Source: a virus
Reading direction: 5' to 3' (one strand)
DNA length: 21,067 bases
Virus record (IMG/VR): IMGVR_UViG_3300029448_000284
Coordinates: 8,149 to 29,215 of that record
The notes below the pieces were generated by a model. The model was not told the DNA's origin. It made no database searches and was given only the letters and a program-made list of their open reading frames with translations. Of the stretch, positions 7,901 through 12,962 are shown in pieces. The position numbers and the translations under genes are program-made. The stretch's first letter is position 1. Each line of letters opens with the position of its first letter.

Positions 7901-9701
7901 AATGGTAATACAAGGTTCAACAGGTTATGATACTGAAACAAATCCAACTTTTACTTTTTCAAATGAAGCATCAGGAACAGGTATTTCATTTACTCAAGAT
8001 GCAGCTACAGCAACCGCAACTTTTAGTACTTATGTTGGTACAGTGCAGCCTGGTATGGGTGTTACTGGTACAAATATACCTTCTGGTACAGAAGTTAGTT
8101 ATGTTGTTGTTGATCCTACAACTGACGCTATTACAGTTCACGTAACGCTACCTAATAATTCTTCTGTAACTACACCAACAGGTACAATAACTTTTAAAGA
8201 ATTTTATAACGAAACTTTAAACAGTGGTGCTGGAGGATATCAACCAACATCACATACTATAACTTTACCTGACACTGGCAGACTTTCTATAACAAGAAGT
8301 TATAATCCAGTAACTGCAACAAAATATTATAGATATTTTATTAGAGCTGTAGCGCCAGCAGATTTGTCATCTACTTTTTCAGGTAATGCTGTTTTAGATT
8401 CTAGTAACGACTTTGCTTTATGTGAAGTTGTGCAATATAAAAAACCAACTATAAATATAAATGCAGTTTCAACTTTAAAAGATAATCAAAACCCAAATGT
8501 TGATATAAACGTAAGAAATCTTGATGATACAGTTACTGTTTCAACAGCATTAGGTAGTGCTGCTGCAAATTCTAAAACAATAACTCTTGCATCAGGTAAC
8601 ACAGAAATAAAAGTTGGTATGTTAGTAACTGGTACTAATATATTAGCAAAAACTAGAGTTAAAAGTATAAGTGGTACAACTTTAACTATAGATCAAACAC
8701 CAACCTCTGCACCAACAGGTGAACTTAAGTTCTTAGATAATGGCCAGTACGAAGCTTATGGCGAACCTGATTTTGGGTCCGTGTATTCTCAAATACCTTT
8801 TAAAGTTGTAGCACAAATAGGTGGTACTACTACTTTATCAAGCCAAAGAGATATAAGTGCAGAAGATGATTTTAAATATAGTGAAGTAACACTTTTTGCT
8901 ACTTCTGTATCTAATGGTAATGTAGTTTTTTCTGATACATTACCAGAGGCTATTGAAGTTGGTTCTATTATTACATCAAGTAGTATAACATCTAGTTACT
9001 CTGATAAAGTTATTACTGTTGCTGTTAAAGCCACATCTCAAGTGACTTTAGCTGTTGATGGTGTAGCTTTAAGTAGTGGTGCAAGCACTTATGTTACAGC
9101 AGGTGATGAACTTGTTTTTTCAGCACCATATTCTTGGGATTTTAATATAAGTAATTTAAGTGAAGCTATAACTGGTAATAATAAATATACTTTAACAGGT
9201 TTAATATCAGTTGCTAGATATGGATATCAAAACTTGCCTGTAGATTTAGATTTAGATAATATAATACAAGCGGCTACAAATGCAGGAAGTGGTGGTGCAA
9301 CAACAAGCTTTATATTTATACAAAAAACATTTGATACAAGTTATTATATTTCTAGTTTAGTAATGTATCCTAAATCAATAGCTGTAGGTACAAATGATTC
9401 AACTAATATAAGTTTTACTGGTACAGTTACTGGTAATTGGTATGGTAATACAATAAGTGGTATTAGATTATATCTAGGAACTGGTACTACAGGATTTCAT
9501 AGATCTTCTGATGGTGCTGCTTTAACAACTGGAACAGGTGGTGATGTGTATGTAGCATTAACATCAAGTGCAACTACAGCTAACTCAAGTCCAAATGTTA
9601 CTTCAGCAACTTTTTCATTTACTTTAAAGTTAGCTCAAACAGCTGCAGCTGGTCAAACTTTAACAGTAGAGCCAAGAATATACTTACCAATACAACCTTA
9701 A
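1974..9701 (+). CDS. Giant tail hub / P22 gp10-like DNA-stabilisation protein with C-terminal repeat array
   Basis: This 2575-residue virion protein starts 3 bases after the previous stop. The N-terminus (residues 1-50: GRMNKDLDERLLPNGEYRDA, then NVEIITSEGSDVGSIQNVLG) is a signature I associate with packaged-DNA stabilisation / tail hub proteins of marine podovirus-like phages. Residues to about 840 are beta-rich. Residues 843-868 are hydrophobic and Gly/Ala-rich (TAAAALATGVGSIF...IVGSALAIW), an unusual segment inside a hub protein. A basic patch follows at 970-987 (NSRRKRTVGRRREF). Residues about 1160-1420 (CNCYSFGQGVESNRIRDDFN and later FSDKARGSILRLSRDGL, VDGWTSFKSFLLESG) look like the closing part of the hub, with propeller-type strands. 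From about 1420 to the end it is Ser/Thr/Gly-rich with at least five degenerate VTGT-type beta repeats, as in adhesins and fibres, plus a final Ig-like domain ending EPRIYLPIQP. It probably combines the hub plug with receptor-facing domains. P22 gp10 is far shorter, so most of the length is added material. Confidence 0.65.
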   Translation: MPELKHHFRKGRMNKDLDERLLPNGEYRDAQNVEIITSEGSDVGSIQNVLGTVLKRGRIYDENTKILTEWSADSNLFDLIDPTCIGSFVDTQNDNIYWFIHYSFLNDAGNAIVNGSAVVEYDDTTSVIQPILVDVNNILNFSSDYLITGINVIDGLLFFTDNQTEPKRINIKKFKEGTTVGSDQFKVQTKYLGANGSNFTEKDITVIKLSPNIKPELNLSSSKRTGVGTGNQPITVKSHSASFKTAEGDTGVSRANGFELSLVFPLAPNFRVGDILKLSYTDSNPIEGDTNYEILVEVTKGNNSFLTTFVKIQSIPDEVPFGTNLPWEVILLEDEPLFEDKFVRFAYRWKYIDGEYSTFSPFSNIAFLPSNFEYKSSDGFNIGMTNTSRQIEIQTLETPPVGVVEVDLLYKESNNNNVYIVDRIKTEDLSTEFPYEIKSEIVGDVVESNQILRPFDNVPLKAKSQEISSNRLLYGNYTQGYNIQNNRLPDIKTTHNSIDITTVGTPEKSIKSQRTYQVGVVYLDAYSRETPVFSKKEAAVTIPKKYSDKVNSLSCELSNNAPDFATHFKHFVKETSSEYYNIALDRYYLAEDGNIWLSFPSSERNKVTEENYLILKKKHDRSTFVDLPNRYKILDIKSEVPDFISQQLKSKATANVQCRFDAGALSNEPIAKGSAFQFLGPTDVQNPSFYNSFSSNAEIVITTLQSSNIVGVTNRYKVQKGGPTGKQESSLEIYEVTLKTSIKDSDKDVFASYNTDGTILSSYFLNTAQNAVVEFKIEVLEKEKKIDSQFFGRFFVKINRNNVFDENIIDTFPAAKTEFSSIRNVNIIQDALSNPENDNNSLVTGTAAAALATGVGSIFIVGSALAIWNSKPNKDKNVDFCWTDTNPKSTYEKGEHNHPKLGSKNFTLYLAGVDLPGEKHDKKNKYEDIITDPMSKELRQVGNFIQFENAKGLLGSIYKITGARVETGWRSAKNSRRKRTVGRRREFYVDFEKVTDDVTNKNKGYDDGFVFEDTDETSDTCRIVKIHIVRKLVSTDFLEENDISSNNPAIFEVEPKESIDLDIYNEVGSAIPIVKTGLKVTGTSIAANSVVDVYKPEEDIIVLDTNTTGSISSGSILTFTDPKGIYSFTLTTNGTISSGTKNITISDGQIYGQNHQLDWCNCYSFGQGVESNRIRDDFNAVTIDKGPIVSTVLNEKYKQDVKLNTITYSGIFNSTGGINRLNEFIAAEKITKDLNPEYGSIQKLHVRDTDLIAFCEDKVLKILANKDALFNADGNTNLTSTNNVLGQAIPYSGQYGISKNPESFVSHAYRIYFSDKARGSILRLSRDGLTDIAMKGMTDFFNDNLPLSTSIIGSYNERKGSYNITLNNVTLCFDERVDGWTSFKSFLLESGVSLNNTYFTYKNGYLYAHSNERRNSFYQTLAKVTSALSNGTSLSIASQPGVENIAIGDFVLGTGIVGDVTVTNISIPTTTVGGVTIPNRSSNTTITLSSAQTISNSTNIEFVKTHDSSVTLLINDQPSLIKEYKTISYEGSDSKAYTYSGTISVDAAGNALGSNITISAGTPLSDLQRYSYNANQISQLTETAVSGWSAESITTNSQSGSVKLFKNKEGLWSSAISGDATSLSNIDTKELSVQGLGTFSSITGASSPTQAELTIVLANSTSNHNTDVSATKIINGLANGANINSTYGTLDLIIYATTGYVLTASNFAFSSASGVSGAGVSGISFAQDGINVKATITFSGVMPSSDDTMTITITGAATANTYTLAGTFDTIEENTTTGSSDNVAYSGSGTYDKKTVADASTDPITYTSVPETVFTKTFAANNNHFFFTKPVAFIEEEDDSSISGYTITDTWATTTATVDGAVSNSASVTLDAGHSGIVAGMAVTGVGLGQDCRVSSINSNALTLSSAKTIPDGTTLTFTSTSVTFTVKYIYGINNPKFDKLIFTAKAVEVFNPGESILTSFVSGNKTVLSEGETRTMVIQGSTGYDTETNPTFTFSNEASGTGISFTQDAATATATFSTYVGTVQPGMGVTGTNIPSGTEVSYVVVDPTTDAITVHVTLPNNSSVTTPTGTITFKEFYNETLNSGAGGYQPTSHTITLPDTGRLSITRSYNPVTATKYYRYFIRAVAPADLSSTFSGNAVLDSSNDFALCEVVQYKKPTININAVSTLKDNQNPNVDINVRNLDDTVTVSTALGSAAANSKTITLASGNTEIKVGMLVTGTNILAKTRVKSISGTTLTIDQTPTSAPTGELKFLDNGQYEAYGEPDFGSVYSQIPFKVVAQIGGTTTLSSQRDISAEDDFKYSEVTLFATSVSNGNVVFSDTLPEAIEVGSIITSSSITSSYSDKVITVAVKATSQVTLAVDGVALSSGASTYVTAGDELVFSAPYSWDFNISNLSEAITGNNKYTLTGLISVARYGYQNLPVDLDLDNIIQAATNAGSGGATTSFIFIQKTFDTSYYISSLVMYPKSIAVGTNDSTNISFTGTVTGNWYGNTISGIRLYLGTGTTGFHRSSDGAALTTGTGGDVYVALTSSATTANSSPNVTSATFSFTLKLAQTAAAGQTLTVEPRIYLPIQP
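5205..5330 (+). repeat. Beta repeat copy 1 (VTGT type)
   Basis: Hub protein residues 1078-1119. It carries the pattern LKVTGTSI, a Val-rich strand, IIVLDTNTTGSISSGS and a closing ILTF. It is a lone copy inside the hub region, well before the main array, and is shorter than the others because the front strand is hard to define. Confidence 0.45.
6240..6479 (+). repeat. Beta repeat copy 2 (VTGT type)
   Basis: Hub protein residues 1423-1502, at the border between hub and array. It reads GDFVLGTGI, then VTVTNIS, an inserted Thr/Val/Gly stretch, TITLSSAQTISNSTNIEF. The pattern is: Gly-X-X-Val-X-Gly-Thr-X-Ile, a strand, TLSSAQTI, a closing strand. Confidence 0.55.
7551..7727 (+). repeat. Beta repeat copy 3 (VTGT type)
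   Basis: Hub protein residues 1860-1918. It reads ASVTLDAGHSGIVAGMAVTG, a CRVSSINS strand, then ALTLSSAKTIPDGTTLTF. The TLSSAKTI element closely matches copy 2 (TLSSAQTI), which is the clearest evidence of shared descent. Confidence 0.6.
8001..8195 (+). repeat. Beta repeat copy 4 (VTGT type)
   Basis: Hub protein residues 2010-2074. It reads TVQPGMGVTGTNIPSGTEVS, then a VVVDPTTDAITVHVTL strand and a closing GTITF. The GMxVTGTNI core matches copy 5. Confidence 0.6.
8538..8732 (+). repeat. Beta repeat copy 5 (VTGT type)
   Basis: Hub protein residues 2189-2253. It reads KTITLASGNTEIKVGMLVTG, TNILAKTRVKSISGTTLTI, then a closing GELKF. It is the most regular copy, and its GMLVTGTNI core aligns with copy 4. 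Confidence 0.6.
8886..9119 (+). repeat. Degenerate beta repeat copy 6
   Basis: Hub protein residues 2305-2382. The order of elements matches the other copies (EVGSIITSSSI in place of VGMxVTGTxI, VITVAV and QVTLAVDG strands, closing DELVF), but the VTGT core is lost. This is a weaker call than the others. Confidence 0.35.
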
Positions 9702-9705
9702 TAAT

Positions 9706-10050
9706 ATGGCAGACTCAATTAACTTAGTATTTAGTAAAACAATAAATTCATCAATACAAGTAGGTGATACCGTATATAAATCTATTATAGATGGTAATGG
9801 TGTTGCTGGATCACCTATAGTTGTTGGAAATTGTACGGCTATTAATGCAACTAGAGATACAATAACATGCAGCATAAATGAGTGGGAGGATAGACCTACA
9901 ACTAGTAATTTTATGCTTTTTACAAAAGATAATAAAGCAAATTTATCTTCATTAAAAGGTTATTATGCTGAAGTTGTTATGAAAAACAACTCTTATTTAC
10001 CTGTAGAGCTATATGCTGTTGGTTCAGAAGTTTCTATAAACAGTAAATAG
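9706..10050 (+). CDS. Small virion-associated protein of unknown function
   Basis: This 114-residue protein starts 4 bases after the hub stop, in the context AATAATATGGCA. It is predicted to be mostly beta: SINLVFSKTINSSIQVGDTV, then an IVVGNCTAINATRDTITCSI segment, and a closing GYYAEVVMKNNSYLPVELYA. There are two Cys (in VGNCTA and ITCSIN) and no signal peptide or catalytic motif. Tight coupling to the hub gene suggests a small tail or fibre accessory protein, perhaps a cap or chaperone for the repeat domain, but nothing in the sequence proves a role. I have the impression of similar short proteins at this place in marine phage contigs. Confidence 0.6.
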   Translation: MADSINLVFSKTINSSIQVGDTVYKSIIDGNGVAGSPIVVGNCTAINATRDTITCSINEWEDRPTTSNFMLFTKDNKANLSSLKGYYAEVVMKNNSYLPVELYAVGSEVSINSK

Positions 10051-10088
10051 TTTTTAAAAAGTGTAACTATATTATTGAATACAATTAT
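10051..10088 (+). promoter_or_regulatory. Intergenic gap, possible promoter or processing site
   Basis: At 38 bases this is the longest clean gap between the tail and the internal-protein genes. It holds TTTTTAAAAA (10051-10060), a TATATT hexamer (10068-10073) and the small inverted repeat ATTG-AATA-CAAT (10074-10085). No convincing -35 partner lies at the right distance, so a sigma-70-type promoter is only possible. A phage-specific promoter or an mRNA feature is equally likely. Confidence 0.2.
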
Positions 10089-10688
10089 ATGAAATTAAAA
10101 GATATTAACAAACAAGTAAAAGAAAAGCCACTAAGTAAAAAACAATCAAAAGAACAATTTATAAAATATACAAAAGAGCTAGGTATAAAGCATAGTTTTA
10201 ATTTTGATGAAGCTTGGGAAATAGGTGAAGAAATTAGAAAAAGAAATACTTTTAGAGAAAAAATAACTGAAATACAAGAAAAAGGTACTAATGAAGGTTT
10301 ATGGATGGATGATAAAAAACTTCACGAACGCAACCCTGTTAAGCATAGCTTTGCTGATGGTTGTTATATTAGAGAAATATTTAATCCAGCTAATGAGTTA
10401 TTAGTTACTAAAATACATAAAAAAGAACATCCGTTTTTTTTAATGCAAGGAGAAATGTCAATATTGACAGAAGATGGTGTTAAACATCTCAAAGCTCCAT
10501 ATAATGGTATAACAAAACCAGGAACAAAAAGAATTATATATACGCATACTGATTGTGTGTTTGTAACAGTACATGCAACAACTGAAACTGATGTTGCTAA
10601 AATAGAAGAGCAAGTTATTGCTAAGGATTTTTCAGATCCACTAATAACTCAAGAAGATCTTAAATTATTAAAAAATAAAAAAATATGA
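10089..10688 (+). CDS. Cupin-fold protein in the tail gene cluster
   Basis: This is a 199-residue protein. The first 70 residues are charged and helical. Residues about 95-165 have a cupin-type (ChrR-like) layout: KIHKKEHPFFLMQGEMS gives His110, His114 and Gly121 in motif 1. A turn, Pro144-Gly145, is followed by RIIYTHTDCVFVTVHAT, giving His153 and His162 in motif 2. These histidines could bind a metal ion. Cupins include dioxygenases, isomerases, sugar- and zinc-binding anti-sigma domains; the substrate cannot be told here. The gene sits between structural genes, and its stop overlaps the next start by 4 bases (ATGA), suggesting translational coupling to the internal virion protein. It could be a virion part, an assembly factor or a metabolic gene. 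Fold call moderate, function unknown. Confidence 0.6.
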   Translation: MKLKDINKQVKEKPLSKKQSKEQFIKYTKELGIKHSFNFDEAWEIGEEIRKRNTFREKITEIQEKGTNEGLWMDDKKLHERNPVKHSFADGCYIREIFNPANELLVTKIHKKEHPFFLMQGEMSILTEDGVKHLKAPYNGITKPGTKRIIYTHTDCVFVTVHATTETDVAKIEEQVIAKDFSDPLITQEDLKLLKNKKI

Positions 10689-11542
10689 GTTTTATAGCTG
10701 TAGGTATAGGTTTAGGTGTTGCTGCCGGTGCTAAAACAACTGGTGGTATAATAGCTAAAAACAAAGCAAAAAGAGAAAAATCAATGGCTCAAAATGAGTA
10801 CAATAAAAGGATGAGAGCTTATGAAGGTTTAGATACTTCTAATTTGTATGGTAACATGCAGAATACAATGGAGGATATGACAGTAAACCTACAACAAGCA
10901 GAGTTCATGAAACAGCAACAAATGCAAAGTCAAGCAAACGTTTTATCAACTCTTAGAGGTGCTGCAGGTAGTTCTGGTATTGCAGCTTTAGCTCAAGCAT
11001 CACAGGGCCAAGCTAATATAGCTGCACAACGTGCCTCAGCTTCTATAGGTCAACAAGAAAGACAAAATCAAATTCTAGCATCACAACAAGCAGCAAGATT
11101 ACAACAACTAGAAGCAGCGGGTGCAACACAAGCTAGATCATTGGATTATACTAAAACATCTACATTATTAGGTATGTCTCAACAAAGATTAGCAGGAGCA
11201 AGACTTGAAGAAGCTCAAGCAGATGCACAGATAATTGGTGGTATAGCTGATTTAGGTGGAGCTGTTGCAGGTATGGGTTTGTCAGGTGCTTTTAGTGGAG
11301 GAGAAGCTGTAGCTGGTGGTGTTACTGGTGGTGAGACTGGTGGTGCTAGTTCTTTAACTTCTGGTGAGTTTAATTTTAATCAAGCAAATGCTGGTAACCC
11401 TAATAACATATTGAGTTCTGCTTACGAACCTAATTTTAATCCATTTGGTGCTATGCAAGGTGGTAATACAGGTCAATATTTAATGAATCAATTTAGTTTA
11501 GGCGATTTAAATATAGGTACTAATAAAAAATATAGGTCCTAA
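10685..11542 (+). CDS. Internal virion (DNA ejection) protein, T7 gp14-like style
   Basis: This 285-residue protein starts in a 4-base overlap with the cupin gene. Residues 1-25 are Gly/Ala-rich and hydrophobic (IAVGIGLGVAAGAKTTGGII). Residues about 30-190 form a long Ala/Gln/Met-rich helical region (MKQQQMQSQANVLSTLRGAA, AALAQASQGQANIAAQ, QQAARLQQLEAAGATQA). A short hydrophobic Gly/Ala stretch (about 185-205) precedes a Gly/Asn-rich, probably disordered C-terminus. This composition and the place directly before larger internal proteins match small ejection proteins such as T7 gp14 or P22 gp7, which form a channel in the outer membrane. The match is in style and position, not in a specific motif. 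A short direct repeat spans its stop codon. Confidence 0.6.
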   Translation: MSFIAVGIGLGVAAGAKTTGGIIAKNKAKREKSMAQNEYNKRMRAYEGLDTSNLYGNMQNTMEDMTVNLQQAEFMKQQQMQSQANVLSTLRGAAGSSGIAALAQASQGQANIAAQRASASIGQQERQNQILASQQAARLQQLEAAGATQARSLDYTKTSTLLGMSQQRLAGARLEEAQADAQIIGGIADLGGAVAGMGLSGAFSGGEAVAGGVTGGETGGASSLTSGEFNFNQANAGNPNNILSSAYEPNFNPFGAMQGGNTGQYLMNQFSLGDLNIGTNKKYRS

Positions 11543-11552
11543 TAAAAAATAT
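11520..11552 (+). repeat. Short tandem duplication across the stop codon
   Basis: The 14-mer CTAATAAAAAATAT occurs at 11520-11533 and again at 11539-11552, a 19-base period. The second copy contains the TAA stop (11540-11542) of the upstream gene and runs to just before the start at 11558. It looks like a local slippage duplication. Confidence 0.7.
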
Positions 11553-11557
11553 TAAAA

Positions 11558-12961
11558 ATGAAAGCAGACAAAGGATTAATAAAAGGAGCAGCACAATTAG
11601 CACAAACTAATTTAATTGCACAACAGCAAAAGATGCAAGCTATAGAAGGTTTTGGCCAGACTTTTAGCTCAGTATATAACATGATACAGCAGCAAAAAAA
11701 TGCAGAAAAACTAGCTGAAAAAGAGCTGTATGAAGATCAAAGAGCTAGATATAAAGAAGAAATGAAAGACGTTAACGACGTTGATTATAGTTTTGAAGCT
11801 TTAAATGCAGAACAAGTAAACATGTATAGAGAGTTTGCTACTGGTAAAAAGCAAAGATATTCTGAAATATTTTACGAACTAGAAAATAAGTCATTAACTC
11901 AGCAACAAAGAAATGATTTAGAGTTTGAAAAATCTGTTATATTATCTGATCTTAGAAACTCAGCAGCTAGCCTAGCATCTGCAACAGAAAGACAAAATAA
12001 AACTAGAGAATCTTACGAAGCCGGTGATATATCTGACTCTAATTTTTACACTGATCCTGGTAGCATGAGTAATTTATACGATACTATGATGCGTAATAAT
12101 TTTTCTATTGATGAAAGAGGTAATGCTATTGTTAATACTAATTATAATTTAAAGGCTACTGAACAAGCTAATGACTTTATAAAAATTAATGAAGATATTA
12201 GAAAACAAGTTAGAACTTATGGAATAAATCCATTAGAAAAAGAAGAAGATAAATTATTAAGAAGAAATAAAATTGAAAATTCTTTAGATGATGGCGAAGT
12301 TTTATCTTTTATGTTTGATGATTTAGATATTAATAATGGAGGTTATTATGATTCAATTTTAGCTAAAAATCCACAACTTAAGAATAAATTTAATGAGATG
12401 AGAACTCATTTGTCAGATCCAAATAAAAGAAAAGAAGCTATAAAATACTTTAAAAGTGTGGTTTCTGATGAGTTGATGTTAGGCATTGATTCTAATATTC
12501 AAGCTGGAACAGCAGAATATAAAGCAAAAAATCCAGATCCTAAAGATGATGATAAAAAAGAAAAATTCACAGGTCAAGCACTTAAAAACTTTAATACTAG
12601 AGAAGGTTTAAAAGATTTAAGAAAACTAAAATTTAAAATGTCTGAAAAAGAAATGTCTGAAATAACAGGTCCTATCTTACAAGAGCAAATAGATCCTACT
12701 ACAGGAAAAAAACTTGAAATAGATGATAAAAAACTTCAAGACTATAATTCTTATATATATGAAGTTGCAAATACTTTGTCAAAAATATTAGGTTCAACTC
12801 AAAATAATAATGTTAGTTATAATACTGAAACAGAAATGTTTGAAATAATGGGTCCTAGCTATGGTTTAGGAAGTTATACACTTGAACAAGTACTTAGTGA
12901 AGATGACACAGATCCAAATAATTTAGCTTATAGATTTAGACAAATGTCTACAGAAGAATAA
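11558..12961 (+). CDS. Internal virion protein, helical (ejection protein candidate)
   Basis: This 467-residue protein starts 15 bases after the previous stop. Residues 1-100 are a Gln/Lys/Glu-rich amphipathic helix (LAQTNLIAQQQKMQAIEGFG, then NMIQQQKNAEKLAEKELYED) with coiled-coil character. The rest is highly charged, mostly helical and rich in Asp, Glu, Lys and Asn, with no membrane segment, Cys cluster or enzyme motif visible. The position between the gp14-like protein and the megaprotein, with only 1 base before the next start, suggests the middle protein of a three-part ejection set (as T7 gp14-gp15-gp16 or P22 gp7-gp20-gp16). This is inferred from order and composition; a scaffold for the inner core is an alternative. 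Confidence 0.5.
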   Translation: MKADKGLIKGAAQLAQTNLIAQQQKMQAIEGFGQTFSSVYNMIQQQKNAEKLAEKELYEDQRARYKEEMKDVNDVDYSFEALNAEQVNMYREFATGKKQRYSEIFYELENKSLTQQQRNDLEFEKSVILSDLRNSAASLASATERQNKTRESYEAGDISDSNFYTDPGSMSNLYDTMMRNNFSIDERGNAIVNTNYNLKATEQANDFIKINEDIRKQVRTYGINPLEKEEDKLLRRNKIENSLDDGEVLSFMFDDLDINNGGYYDSILAKNPQLKNKFNEMRTHLSDPNKRKEAIKYFKSVVSDELMLGIDSNIQAGTAEYKAKNPDPKDDDKKEKFTGQALKNFNTREGLKDLRKLKFKMSEKEMSEITGPILQEQIDPTTGKKLEIDDKKLQDYNSYIYEVANTLSKILGSTQNNNVSYNTETEMFEIMGPSYGLGSYTLEQVLSEDDTDPNNLAYRFRQMSTEE

Positions 12962-12962
12962 T

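Noticed and set aside
7927-8145. Plus-strand open frame of 72 codons in another phase
   Set aside because: It is Leu/Gln-rich low-complexity sequence produced by shifting the Thr/Val/Gly codons of the hub gene.
6240-9119. CRISPR or DNA-level repeat array in the Thr/Ser-rich region
   Set aside because: The repeats are at protein level, diverged in DNA, and of unequal length; there is no repeat-spacer pattern.
9684-9875. Minus-strand open frame across the hub end and the next gene
   Set aside because: It is antisense to two tightly spaced plausible genes and carries no recognisable protein features.
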